DNA from: Methyloglobulus sp.
Lineage (GTDB): Bacteria; Pseudomonadota; Gammaproteobacteria; Methylococcales; Methylomonadaceae
Length of the DNA: 9,989 nt
NCBI GenBank assembly: GCA_013140405.1
Contig: JABFSV010000534.1
Location: 1 to 9,989 of the forward strand
Reading direction: 5' to 3'
The stretch's first letter is position 1. The number at the start of each line of letters is the position of its first letter. The notes under the pieces are model-generated. The model searched no databases and had not been told where the DNA came from. It saw only the letters and a program-made list of their open reading frames with translations. The translations under genes and the position numbers were made by a program. This document shows, piece after piece, positions 1 through 7,092 of the stretch.

Positions 1-1
1 G

Positions 2-493
2 CCAGTACATGAACACATGGCATCGTCTATAGTGCGCTCGTTAACCTATATCTTACGAAACAACAACCCTTGTTCCCCCAATGCGTCGAGGATGATAGTT
101 TGCACTCCTATCAATCAATTGCATGAGTTAGGGGCGTTACTCGCAGGCATCATCGCCGAGCTTAAAGGCTGGAAAGTCACTTATCTTGGCGCAAACTTGC
201 CAGCGGAAGAAATCGCTGCTGCGGTTAAATTTACCGATGCCAAAGCCGTAACAATTAGCATTAGCTTTAAGACCGACGACCATGTGATTTCAAAAGAAAT
301 ACGGCGCTTAAGGAAGTTGATTGGTAACGACGTAGCGTTAATCGTGGGTGGAAGGGCTGCCTTTCATTACGAAGGTGTTTTGGACGAAGTGGGTGTGCTA
401 AAGATTAAAAATTATGACCATTTCAGACAGATCCTCCATGATCTGGACGAACAGAAAACCATGACACCTCTTAACCAAAACCTTGCAAGCTAA
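2..493 (+). CDS. Cobalamin-binding protein, CarH/MerR-like regulator (C-terminal part)
   Basis: The frame is open from the left edge, so the gene is cut and the ATG at 17 is probably internal. The first visible residues, PVHEHMASSIVR, resemble the EHxxS...R motif of the B12-binding four-helix (cap) domain. A Rossmann-like B12-binding domain follows. It has QLHELG (His at codon 122-124, the usual lower axial cobalt ligand of the D/ExHxxG motif, here with Q in the acidic place), then GANLPAEEI, ITIS-like strand residues and a VGGRA loop. In MerR-type relatives such as CarH, an N-terminal DNA-binding domain precedes these two and coenzyme B12 acts as a light sensor. That N-terminal part lies outside the window, so regulator versus corrinoid-carrying methyltransferase subunit cannot be settled, although the short C-terminus after the B12 fold fits a regulator better. 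The next gene converges on it after a 35-bp gap. Confidence 0.75.
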   Translation, partial: PVHEHMASSIVRSLTYILRNNNPCSPNASRMIVCTPINQLHELGALLAGIIAELKGWKVTYLGANLPAEEIAAAVKFTDAKAVTISISFKTDDHVISKEIRRLRKLIGNDVALIVGGRAAFHYEGVLDEVGVLKIKNYDHFRQILHDLDEQKTMTPLNQNLAS

Positions 494-528
494 ATCTTTC
501 GGGTATCCGTTAAGTTAAACTGAGGTTT

Positions 529-1125
529 TTACCCGTGCCAAGTCCTTATTTCGCCCGTGTCCACATGTACAAAATTTGACCTTGGGTAATAACCAACACC
601 ACCACGTTGCAAAGTGAGCGCCGCATTCCTGATCGCTTTAGCGCTAACGCCCTCCATTCGAATATCAACCGCCTTCCCTTCCATGTGCAAGCTGTGTTTA
701 GCGACACCTCGGCTATGCCTACGCAAACTGGCATTAGTGCCAGGAGACCGATAACCGGATACGATCTGGAAAGGTTTGTTTGTACCCAGCAACAACTTGA
801 CAGCATGCAATTGATCCAACAAAGCCGGATCAACAGAATGCACCGCATCGTTATGGTAGTCCCTCAAAAAATAGCTGACCTCTTCCAAAGCGCCGTGAAT
901 ATAGCGACCTTGCTCAAAATAAGTCAACTTCAAGGAATCGCCGGTATGGTGATGCTCTAACGAAAGGGTTTTGTGGGAAGTAAAGCCTGAGAAAGCTGCC
1001 TGTACGATTTGGGGAGAACCCATCGCCAGCAACGAACCACAAGCCATACCTTTAAGAAAGCATCTTCTCGACAAAATATTTGTACCGTTTACAACGGTCA
1101 GATCTTGCAGTGCAGGTTCATTCAT
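529..1125 (-). CDS. Tat-exported M15-type peptidase, DUF882/YcbK family
   Basis: The 198-residue product begins with a twin-arginine signal: SRRCFLKG at residues 19-26, a hydrophobic stretch, and a likely cleavage after VQA at residue 43. The rest matches the YcbK/DUF882 branch of the M15 (D-Ala-D-Ala carboxypeptidase-like) fold. Visible landmarks are VSGYRSP near 122-128, the zinc-site pattern SLHMEGKAVD (His147, Asp154) and a C-terminal FVHVD (His187). The likely role is trimming or binding peptidoglycan in the periplasm; the exact bond cut is unknown. The start at 1125 has AGGA 12 nt upstream and places the Tat motif correctly. A promoter-like pair and a direct repeat lie upstream at 1151-1199. 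The stop overlaps a short inverted repeat shared with the convergent B12 gene. The family call is firm and the substrate is inferred. Confidence 0.88.
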   Translation of the reverse strand: MNEPALQDLTVVNGTNILSRRCFLKGMACGSLLAMGSPQIVQAAFSGFTSHKTLSLEHHHTGDSLKLTYFEQGRYIHGALEEVSYFLRDYHNDAVHSVDPALLDQLHAVKLLLGTNKPFQIVSGYRSPGTNASLRRHSRGVAKHSLHMEGKAVDIRMEGVSAKAIRNAALTLQRGGVGYYPRSNFVHVDTGEIRTWHG

Positions 1126-1150
1126 AAACGCAATGTTTCCTAGCCTTATT

Positions 1151-1180
1151 TATCTAACAAGGGGTGATTGTGATTGCCAA
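1151..1180 (-). promoter_or_regulatory. Putative promoter of the DUF882 gene
   Basis: On the minus strand a -35-like TTGGCA (1175-1180) and a -10-like TAGATA (1151-1156) are 18 bp apart. The -10 is preceded by TGn, as in extended -10 promoters. It lies about 25 bp upstream of the DUF882 start codon. The -10 is a modest match, so this is a prediction. Confidence 0.35.
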
Positions 1181-1182
1181 TC

Positions 1183-1199
1183 CTTAAATGTTCCTTAAA
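1183..1199 (-). promoter_or_regulatory. PmrA-box-like direct repeat
   Basis: On the minus strand TTTAAG-N5-TTTAAG fits the published PmrA/BasR consensus YTTAAK-N5-YTTAAK exactly. It ends 2 bp before the putative -35 box of the DUF882 gene, which is where a response regulator of the OmpR/PmrA class would activate. The longer repeated unit is TTTAAGGA, twice, with an 11-bp period. The sequence match is seen; the regulator is inferred. Confidence 0.4.
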
Positions 1200-1233
1200 C
1201 ACCCTCCGTACCTGCTGTGTATTTTGCACTATA

Positions 1234-1311
1234 GAAAGCCATTTTGATCACTCTCCCGGCCTCAAAAAAATAATGTAACAACATGATTATTAATAGTAAT
1301 TAATGGCTTTC
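1234..1311. repeat. Spaced 10-bp inverted repeat between marC-like and DUF882 genes
   Basis: GAAAGCCATT at 1234-1243 recurs inverted at 1302-1311 (AATGGCTTTC), with an AT-rich 58-bp spacer. It lies in the 242-bp gap downstream of the MarC-family gene. No U-tract follows closely enough for a classic terminator. It may be chance or a weak long-range stem. Confidence 0.35.
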
Positions 1312-1367
1312 ATTACGACCAGTTCCACACCTTAAAATACCCTGACAAAAATACGGAAATAAAGCTG

Positions 1368-1997
1368 TCAAGCCAATACCGGAAACAACCCTTTCAAGCC
1401 ACCTGCAATAAATTCGACAGCAAGCGCCAACAAAATCAAACCCATCAGTCGGATCACGATATTGATTCCAGTCTGGCTCAAGCGTTGGGTTAACCACGGA
1501 GTGGCAAGTAACACGCACCATAAAATGACAGTCACGGCAACAATATCCAGGCTTATCAATAAGTAATGATGAATACCGCTGCCTTTTTGGGCATAAAGTA
1601 TGACTGTACTAATTGCGCCTGGCCCCGCCAACAAAGGAATTGATAACGGCACTACTGCCGTTTCCCTGGTTTCGCCCTCTATGGCTTCGTCCTTGTTCCG
1701 CACAGTTTCACTGATCTTGCCTTGCAACATCGAAAACGACATCAACATCAGCAGGATTCCGCCGCTCACCCGAAACGAGTTGATGCTAATCCCAAAAAAA
1801 ATTAACACCTGATGCCCCATATAAAGCGCCACCAGTAACACAGTGGTAACAGACAACACAACCGTCCTGGCTATTGCTTTAAGCTCAGAGGCTTTATCAC
1901 GCGCCGTCATGGAAACGATGATCGGCATCGCCGCCAACGGATCGACCACAGCCAATAAGGCGATAAATATTTTTAGATAATCAGTATATTCAAGCAT
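1368..1997 (-). CDS. MarC family integral membrane protein
   Basis: The product has 209 residues, the usual length for this family, with about six hydrophobic segments near residues 7-27, 42-62, 68-88, 112-134, 143-165 and 183-205. Family landmarks are VDPLAAMPI near the start (the NP...P region of MarC/YchE/YhgN), SFRVSGGILL in the third segment, PLSIPLLAGPGAISTVI, and NIVIRLMGLILLALAVEFIAGGL at the end. It is an inner-membrane protein. MarC proteins were once linked to multiple antibiotic resistance, a role later withdrawn, and no substrate is established. AGGA about 10 nt upstream supports the ATG at 1997. It is divergent from the RimB-like gene. Confidence 0.9.
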   Translation of the reverse strand: MLEYTDYLKIFIALLAVVDPLAAMPIIVSMTARDKASELKAIARTVVLSVTTVLLVALYMGHQVLIFFGISINSFRVSGGILLMLMSFSMLQGKISETVRNKDEAIEGETRETAVVPLSIPLLAGPGAISTVILYAQKGSGIHHYLLISLDIVAVTVILWCVLLATPWLTQRLSQTGINIVIRLMGLILLALAVEFIAGGLKGLFPVLA

Positions 1998-2105
1998 AAT
2001 GCGGACATCCTAAATCCTAATTGATACGACTAGGACAGTAATCGACGGACATTAATTTCAAATAAAACCTCTTAAGAACACAACCACTAAGTCAGACCTA
2101 GCTTT

Positions 2106-2588
2106 ATGACCGATAAGCCAACACAATTACCCTTATTAGGCTGGCGCGAATGGGTGGCCTTGCCTGAATTCGACATTGCCCAGATCAAGACCAAAATTGA
2201 TACGGGCGCGCGCTCATCCGCCTTACATGCAGAAACGCTGGAACCTTACACGAAAGGTGGCGAAAACTGGTTGATGTTCACCGTACAGCCCAAACAAAAA
2301 CAAAGTGACCTACTTATTGAATGCCACGCCCCCATCAAAGACCGCCGAATGGTTTCCGATTCTGGAGGACACAAACAACGCCGTTATGTCATAGAAACCC
2401 AACTACTGTTCGGGCATCACCTTATTAAAGCTGAAATAACGCTCACTAACCGGGATTCCATGCGGTTTCGTATGTTGTTAGGCCGAACTGCCATGAACAA
2501 GCATTTCTTTATCGATCCTAATGCTTCATATTTGCAAGGAAAACCCGATGCGTTTAATTACAAAAATTTGCTTGAATGCGGAAGATAA
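2106..2588 (+). CDS. RimB-like retropepsin-type peptidase (ATP-dependent zinc protease family)
   Basis: This 160-residue protein matches the family once named ATP-dependent zinc protease (Pfam PF05618). GWREWVALPE is at 12-21 and the signature IDTGARSSALHA at 31-42 has Asp32 as the likely catalytic aspartate of a retropepsin-like fold. R-F-R-M-L-L-G-R then comes before the C-terminal third. In several Gammaproteobacteria such proteins are encoded beside RimK, an ATP-grasp glutamate ligase that modifies ribosomal protein S6, and the Pseudomonas member RimB was reported to act in that pathway. No rimK follows here, so the link is only by family. An in-frame stop lies at 2088-2090, so the ATG at 2106 is the first possible ATG, but no clear Shine-Dalgarno precedes it. 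Confidence 0.83.
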   Translation: MTDKPTQLPLLGWREWVALPEFDIAQIKTKIDTGARSSALHAETLEPYTKGGENWLMFTVQPKQKQSDLLIECHAPIKDRRMVSDSGGHKQRRYVIETQLLFGHHLIKAEITLTNRDSMRFRMLLGRTAMNKHFFIDPNASYLQGKPDAFNYKNLLECGR

Positions 2589-2657
2589 ACAAACTGGATT
2601 ATCATCAATTCCTGCATTTTTAGCCAACTTTAACGTCCAATACAGCAACGATAAGAA

Positions 2658-2852
2658 ATGTATATTTCATTGAATCAAGCCCAATTTGTTAACGCTCTCG
2701 AAAAAGGTTTTGGTAGGGCATATCAACATATTGAGCAAAATGGAGATGAACTAATTCACGATCAACTTCCACATGCTTGCTTAATAAATCAATCCTATGG
2801 CAGTCAATGTGAGGATAGTAGGGAATTGGCAAAAATAGCCTTGAGTTCTTAA
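2658..2852 (+). pseudogene. Short hypothetical ORF, probably the N-terminal stump of a larger protein
   Basis: The ORF has 64 residues, starting MYISLNQAQF, with GFGRAYQHIEQ and LPHACLINQSYGSQCEDSR. That last run resembles, from memory, the opening of large helical-repeat hypothetical proteins that carry a '.HACL...YDPQCEGSR' stretch and continue for hundreds of residues. Here the frame diverges right after CEDSR and stops 9 codons later, 14 bp before the end of the convergent rlmJ. No continuation appears in the other two frames. It may therefore be a decayed remnant, or a real small protein I do not recognise. The ribosome-binding site is weak (GATAAGAA before the ATG). Confidence 0.4.
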
Positions 2853-2866
2853 TTATTAGCGTTCAA

Positions 2867-3721
2867 TCACCTAAGAGGGCTTTCGCCAACCAGTTGTTCA
2901 GCCCGATAATGCCCTTGCTGATTGTGACCCAATGTTTCGGCTAACCAGGGCAGCACCTGTTGCATCTCAGCAAGCAATGTCCAAGGTGGATTGATGACAA
3001 TCATGCCGCTTGCCGTCATGCCGTACTCGTCGCTATCGGGCTGGATGCCCAGCTCAAATAACTGGATGTTTTTAATGCCACTGGTTTGTAAGGCACGTTC
3101 CATATATACATTGCGCTTTCTGGCGACCACGGGATACCAAAGCAAATAACAACCCGTGGCAAAACGCTTGTGCAACTCTTTCAGTGCATCAACGACAACT
3201 TGATACTCATTTTTGATTTCATAAGAAGGGTCGATCAGTATCAAACCTCGATTTTCCTTTGGCGGCAACAAGCCTAAGCTGTCCCTTAGGCCATCAGCAC
3301 GAAAGGTTTTGATGCGTTTATCCCGATTGACCACATCATTTAACAACCTGGATTCGGCTGTGTGCAGCTCATAAAAGAACAAACGGTCTTTATTGCCCAG
3401 CAACTGACTGGCGATTAAGGGCGAACCTGGGTAACGGGTTAATTGTTCTGAATGGTTAAGTTGTTTGATGAACTCGACATAATCGCCAACACAACCAGGC
3501 AAATCATCACGCAGCCATAAACTGCCAATACCACCCAAGAATTCCTGGTTTTTCTGTGCCTCGCCGCTATTCAGCTTATAGTCCCCAGAACCAGCGTGGG
3601 TATCAATGTAGCAAAGCGGCTTGTCCTTTGTTTTCAGATACTTCAGAACCTGTAACAAGACCATGTGTTTTAGGACATCGGCAAAATTGCCAGCATGATA
3701 GGCGTGTTGATAACTAAGCAT
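2867..3721 (-). CDS. rlmJ: 23S rRNA (adenine(2030)-N6)-methyltransferase RlmJ
   Basis: RlmJ uses S-adenosylmethionine to methylate N6 of A2030 in 23S rRNA. The 284-residue product starts with the diagnostic MLSYQHAYHAGNFADVLKH, has the SAM-binding loop YIDTHAGSGDY at 38-48, and ends with MTASGMIVINPPW shortly before the C-terminus. The catalytic motif LILIDPSYE places D164-P-S-Y167 at the same numbers as E. coli DPPY, with Ser in place of the second Pro. Length and start agree with E. coli RlmJ (280 residues). It is the last gene of a minus-strand set, 30 bp after the RMD1/DUF155 gene, and is probably cotranscribed with it. The Shine-Dalgarno is weak, as expected for a gene that relies on coupling. 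Confidence 0.95.
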   Translation of the reverse strand: MLSYQHAYHAGNFADVLKHMVLLQVLKYLKTKDKPLCYIDTHAGSGDYKLNSGEAQKNQEFLGGIGSLWLRDDLPGCVGDYVEFIKQLNHSEQLTRYPGSPLIASQLLGNKDRLFFYELHTAESRLLNDVVNRDKRIKTFRADGLRDSLGLLPPKENRGLILIDPSYEIKNEYQVVVDALKELHKRFATGCYLLWYPVVARKRNVYMERALQTSGIKNIQLFELGIQPDSDEYGMTASGMIVINPPWTLLAEMQQVLPWLAETLGHNQQGHYRAEQLVGESPLR

Positions 3722-3751
3722 AGTTTATGCCATCAGGGTTTCAGGACTAGC

Positions 3752-4546
3752 TCAGAGTGCTTTTTCGACGATGGTCATGCCGATTTCAAAAGCGATCAAG
3801 CCGATGATGATCCACTCCAATATAGATGAGTGCCGATGCTTTTGCTCATCGGCCAGCATTTCAAATAACTCGTGTATCGTTTCCAGTTTCTTGGACAATA
3901 CCTCGGTACGCGGTGCCACTTCCAAATACTTTGCAGCGATAGTATAAAATTCTTCATATTCTGGGTATTCCCAGAAGAAATCCGGCTTATCCAGCAAATC
4001 GTAATTCAAGATAATATCGCTTTTGGTCAAAAACAACTGCCCACGTATTTTTGCGATCTCCTGACGACTTAATTTGATCTTGCCGTTTTGTGCCAATGAT
4101 TTCGGGATATAACTGGTGTTGTTGATGGTGGTAATGGCGTTCGTCTCAAACGAGGCCAGCTTGATGGACTGGGCCATGCCTTGCGATAAGGAAAACAGCA
4201 AAATCGGGTCAGAAGATTCGATTTCTATGTGGTCTTCAACAATCCGTGTCTGTGGACAGTCCAGAGTGAAAGTGAAATGATCTTCTTCAACGACTTTTAA
4301 GGGGTTTTCATCATGATCCAACAGGAGATCGTGAAGTTTATGTTGCTGCTCTGAACTGATATTCCAATGGACAACCGCACCATAGGCAAAAATCACAGAC
4401 CAGGATTCATCATCCTCGATCAAGAGTGCCCCTTTAATGATTCGTATCAGGTTGGTTTCCGACAGGATTTTTGCCAACGCGCTGATGTCGAAATTTTGTG
4501 CCAAACAATAAGCCACACATCGTTTAACTGTTTGGGGTTCAGACAT
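3752..4546 (-). CDS. RMD1/DUF155 family protein with C-terminal membrane anchor
   Basis: The 264-residue product matches the RMD1 (sporulation-required)/DUF155 family, shared by bacteria and mitochondria (yeast RMD1, human RMND1). Landmarks in order are the KGALLIED and AYGAVVHWNIS strands, the helix LSQGMAQSIKL near 118-128, IRGQLFLTKSDIILNYDLLDKPDFFWEYPEYEE near 168-200, and a charged helical stretch. A single C-terminal membrane segment, ILEWIIIGLIAFEIGMTIV (about 242-260), follows. The bacterial function is not established; the mitochondrial homologue supports translation of mitochondrial mRNAs. It lies 33 bp after the small secreted protein gene and 30 bp before rlmJ, a ribosome-modifying enzyme, so a translation-linked role is a loose guess from context. 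Confidence 0.88.
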   Translation of the reverse strand: MSEPQTVKRCVAYCLAQNFDISALAKILSETNLIRIIKGALLIEDDESWSVIFAYGAVVHWNISSEQQHKLHDLLLDHDENPLKVVEEDHFTFTLDCPQTRIVEDHIEIESSDPILLFSLSQGMAQSIKLASFETNAITTINNTSYIPKSLAQNGKIKLSRQEIAKIRGQLFLTKSDIILNYDLLDKPDFFWEYPEYEEFYTIAAKYLEVAPRTEVLSKKLETIHELFEMLADEQKHRHSSILEWIIIGLIAFEIGMTIVEKAL

Positions 4547-4579
4547 ATTTAGCGCTTATCTCAACATGAACGGTGGAGG

Positions 4580-4993
4580 TTAATTTTCGGAAATTTTGAC
4601 TAGCCATCCTTGTGTTGCCTTGCAGGGATTATATTTGGCATCAATTTTGACATCAATGCGTGCTGCTGTATTACGTAAAGAATCAGGGATTTTTCCTCTG
4701 ACGACATAAAATGGATCTTTAAATTCAGTCTCGATTTCTACCGGTTTCTGTTTGACCATGACGGAAACTAACTTGGGGTTGTCGATGTTGAACACCACAA
4801 AAGAAAAACCTGAACCGGGGGCAACAGTCGCCAAATGTGCGGGTTGAATTCTATCCAGGCGCGGATGCATACACGTTACATCACTGCCACCATTACCACT
4901 TCCACCACCGCCGTGACCACTGTGATCCATCGCGGCATTAGCATCGAACAATATGACGGCAAACATGGTTGCCAATAATTGCGCCTTATTCAT
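4580..4993 (-). CDS. Small secreted protein with His/Gly-rich N-terminus, unknown function
   Basis: I do not recognise the family. The 137-residue product starts with a Sec-type signal peptide (NKAQ, a short hydrophobic core, DANA with cleavage likely after residue 20). A flexible AMDHSGHGGGGSGNGG stretch follows, then a compact domain of about 95 residues. Only two cysteines remain, Cys41 and Cys124, near the ends of that domain, so one disulphide is plausible. The Met/Asp/His-rich start resembles periplasmic metal-binding tails, but metal binding is a guess. A strong Shine-Dalgarno, AGAGGAG, lies 7 nt before the ATG. A TATAAT box lies about 48 bp upstream of the start. It is the first gene of the unit ending in rlmJ. 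Confidence 0.7.
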   Translation of the reverse strand: MNKAQLLATMFAVILFDANAAMDHSGHGGGGSGNGGSDVTCMHPRLDRIQPAHLATVAPGSGFSFVVFNIDNPKLVSVMVKQKPVEIETEFKDPFYVVRGKIPDSLRNTAARIDVKIDAKYNPCKATQGWLVKISEN

Positions 4994-5040
4994 TCAGTTA
5001 CTCCTCTGCTTACAGTTGACGAAAATACGATTTGAGCTGA

Positions 5041-5046
5041 ATTATA
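5041..5046 (-). promoter_or_regulatory. Putative -10 box for the 4993-2867 operon
   Basis: On the minus strand a perfect TATAAT lies in the 110-bp gap behind the QEGLA gene, 47 bp before the start of the secreted-protein gene. No good -35 is visible at 16-18 bp (TTTTAC at best), so activator dependence is possible. A T/A-rich stretch at 5084-5106 separates it from the end of the QEGLA gene but forms no convincing hairpin. Confidence 0.45.
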
Positions 5047-5103
5047 CCCAGTATTTTAGTCGGTAAAACATTGGAATGATGAAAAAACATTTACACCATT
5101 TTT

Positions 5104-6393
5104 TTAAAGCACATTAGCATAATCCTGTTCCAATTGCCGGAAGTTCATGGAGGTCATAAAACGGCTAAAACTTAACCACGCAGAAAGCCCCATCAAATCG
5201 GTAAACTGTGGGGGCAAAAAGCGCGGCGCAATTACCGTGCCTTCTTCAACCAGATCCACCAACACTTTCATGTCTTCAATCATGGTTTTGCCACAAAACA
5301 GCAAGGGAATACGGTCTGGCTTGCCTGCGCTGACAGCCAAGCGCATGAAGTTGTAGGTCAACACGAACCCTTTGATGTACGTTAGGTCTTTGGTAAAAGG
5401 CAAACCGTCTGGTGTGCTGCCCCGAAAGACTCGGCTGCTGATAGTGTAGCTTTCTTCTTTATCCAAGCCCTTATCAAGGAAGAAATTGAATATATCTATA
5501 AAATTGGCGCCTTCTTCTGCCAGCGTTATCGCCCGAACCCGGTGTATCAAGCGCATAAGTCGGTTAGGTGAGGAGCTGAAAGTCAATATTTCCATCAATA
5601 CCGCCAAACCCTCTTGGGTGACCGTCGCTGAAGGTGGCCCCTTGCCAAGAAAAGTGCAGTAGGGTTGCGCCAGTCCATTCAACGTAGTGCCTAAATGCAC
5701 CCAGATTTCATGCACTTCCAAAACCCGCAAATCCCGCATATTGAACAAGGCATCCGCCCGCAGTTTGACGTAATCAGTACCGGCAGCGGCATCTGCGATA
5801 ATCCCATCACTAATCATTGCCCGTAGGCCATTGCCGGGCAGCATGGCTTCTATTTTTTCGTTGAGGATGGTTACTGCTTGATCCGCAGGGATGGTTTTAG
5901 GTTCTTCTGCAAGAAAATCGAGCTTCAATAATTGCGCCAGAGTCTCTTCCATCATACTACCCAAGCCAGCGATAGTCGGGTCACCGATATGGAAAACATC
6001 TTGTGACGAACCATACAACTCTTGGGAAATATTAGTGAAAGTAGCACTGCCCCGAAATTCAAGCATTGTCACCACATCCTGATATTCCCGACAAATTCGC
6101 CGCATAATCACGCTGAGTGGATTGAGCTGTCCGAGTTTGCGTACCAAATCGCGTTCAATTTGATAGAACTCGTGTTTTTTTTCGCCAGGATCGAACCCCA
6201 AAGACCGCCCCTGGTAGTATTCCGGCGTGATTTTCGGTAATTTTTTGCAATGGCTAGCAAAAAAAGCCTGTTTGATGCTGTCTTCCCATTTAATCGCATC
6301 TAAAATACGGATGGGCTGCTGTGCCTTAACAATCCGATCAGAAAGCGTTTTTACTTCAGTGAGATAAGCCGATGAGGGTGCGCTATTGATCAT
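5104..6393 (-). CDS. QEGLA-motif protein, DUF1704/MATCAP-type putative metallo-carboxypeptidase
   Basis: The 429-residue product carries both signatures of the DUF1704 family: HEIWVH at 228-233 (HExxxH zinc motif) and QEGLA at 260-264. RRICREYQDVVTMLEFRGS (about 98-116) and ELYGSSQDVF (125-134) are also typical. Bacterial members are named 'flavohemoglobin expression-modulating QEGLA motif proteins'. Eukaryotic relatives (MATCAP1 and MATCAP2, a vasohibin-unrelated class) use HExxxH plus the later Glu as zinc ligands to remove a C-terminal tyrosine or similar residue from tubulin. Hydrolysis of a peptide C-terminus in the bacterium is thus inferred; no bacterial substrate is known to me. No signal peptide is seen, so it is cytoplasmic. 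An in-frame TAG lies 8 codons before the ATG, which fixes the longest start, though its Shine-Dalgarno is poor. No flavohemoglobin gene is nearby. Confidence 0.88.
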   Translation of the reverse strand: MINSAPSSAYLTEVKTLSDRIVKAQQPIRILDAIKWEDSIKQAFFASHCKKLPKITPEYYQGRSLGFDPGEKKHEFYQIERDLVRKLGQLNPLSVIMRRICREYQDVVTMLEFRGSATFTNISQELYGSSQDVFHIGDPTIAGLGSMMEETLAQLLKLDFLAEEPKTIPADQAVTILNEKIEAMLPGNGLRAMISDGIIADAAAGTDYVKLRADALFNMRDLRVLEVHEIWVHLGTTLNGLAQPYCTFLGKGPPSATVTQEGLAVLMEILTFSSSPNRLMRLIHRVRAITLAEEGANFIDIFNFFLDKGLDKEESYTISSRVFRGSTPDGLPFTKDLTYIKGFVLTYNFMRLAVSAGKPDRIPLLFCGKTMIEDMKVLVDLVEEGTVIAPRFLPPQFTDLMGLSAWLSFSRFMTSMNFRQLEQDYANVL

Positions 6394-6479
6394 GTTTTGT
6401 ATGCAATGTTGGCTCTAGGCAGTGACTGGAATCTATGTGTTAAAAGGGTAATTCATGTAACAAAATTAGCTCTAATCAT

Positions 6480-6508
6480 ACCTAAACCCATTAGGCTTCC
6501 TTTTAGGT
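6480..6508 (-). terminator. Weak hairpin at the end of the toxin gene
   Basis: ACCTAAA (6480-6486) pairs with TTTAGGT (6502-6508), which overlaps the toxin stop codon. A competing inner pair CCTAA/TTAGG lies at 6481-6495. No U-tract follows on the minus strand, so termination would be inefficient or need another factor. Confidence 0.25.
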
Positions 6509-6810
6509 TAATCCCGATTCGAGATTCGTCCTTGCCAATAGCTGGGTTCACGATGACAATGCATTATCGCAATTATAAGTACATAATCATTTTCTATCGT
6601 GTAGAGTACAGCATAAGGGAATATACGTGTGAGATGCCAGCGAACATCTTCTTCCAAAATATGCCAACTCTCAGGTGAATCAATAACTTGCTGAATGGCA
6701 TGTTCAACTGCGGCAATAAAACGCATTTCCAAACCCCGTTGGCACTCAGCATAATAGAGAGCAGCTTCTTCATATTCTGCAAGTGCATCGGGATGGAACT
6801 CATACCTCAT
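6508..6810 (-). CDS. ParE/RelE-superfamily toxin of a type II toxin-antitoxin pair
   Basis: The 100-residue product has the RelE/ParE plasmid-stabilisation fold pattern: RYEFHPDALAEYEEAALYYAE at the N-terminus, the helix FIAAVEHAIQQVIDSPESW, then the strands VRWHLTRIFPYAVLYTIENDYVLIIAIMHCHREPSYW. The R.FPY...H.HR.P.YW residues are those usual for this group. Members either cleave mRNA at the ribosome (RelE) or poison DNA gyrase (ParE), and the sequence alone does not decide which. The ATG overlaps the TGA of the antitoxin gene (ATGA), showing translational coupling. This is a common type II arrangement with the antitoxin first. The reading frame is intact. Confidence 0.9.
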   Translation of the reverse strand: MRYEFHPDALAEYEEAALYYAECQRGLEMRFIAAVEHAIQQVIDSPESWHILEEDVRWHLTRIFPYAVLYTIENDYVLIIAIMHCHREPSYWQGRISNRD

Positions 6811-7040
6811 TTAGTGAAAGTCCGCCGGACACGTGCCAACGCCTCATCGCCTGGGATTGTTTGAACGCGCCCAGTCCGTATGTCATCTCGACGACTTATC
6901 GCTTCTTTAACCCAAAGTTGACGGATATAGCCATCTTCCGTCGGGTCCAGGCTTTCTACCAGTCGGTCTGCGAGCAAAGCACGCGCCTCACTGGGTAAAG
7001 CAAGTGCTTCCTCAGTAATTTGTTCGACAGTCGATATCAT
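6807..7040 (-). CDS. Addiction-module antitoxin (PF09720-type)
   Basis: The 77-residue product matches the addiction-module component family that pairs with RelE/ParE-type toxins. It has EALALPSEARALLADRLVESLD at 11-32 and then a Trp (WVKEAISRRDDIRTG) followed by a short tail IPGDEALARVRR. It should neutralise the toxin and, as a complex, may repress its own promoter. A strong purine-rich Shine-Dalgarno (GGGGGAT) lies about 6 nt before the ATG. The gene starts 52 bp after the end of the isocitrate dehydrogenase gene, with no clear terminator between, so read-through from icd is possible. No convincing own promoter was found. Confidence 0.9.
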   Translation of the reverse strand: MISTVEQITEEALALPSEARALLADRLVESLDPTEDGYIRQLWVKEAISRRDDIRTGRVQTIPGDEALARVRRTFTK

Positions 7041-7092
7041 GGCTAAATCCCCCTTGTATCAATTGGTTAATATCTATTTAGGTTTAGAGTCG

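Noticed and set aside
494..535. Possible bidirectional terminator CGGGTA/TACCCG between the convergent first two genes
   Set aside because: The loop is 24 nt, the stem only 6 bp, and part of it lies in the DUF882 coding end. Folding is unlikely to be efficient.
607..960. 117-codon plus-strand ORF inside the DUF882 gene
   Set aside because: It is antisense to a well-supported Tat-exported protein and has no protein features of its own.
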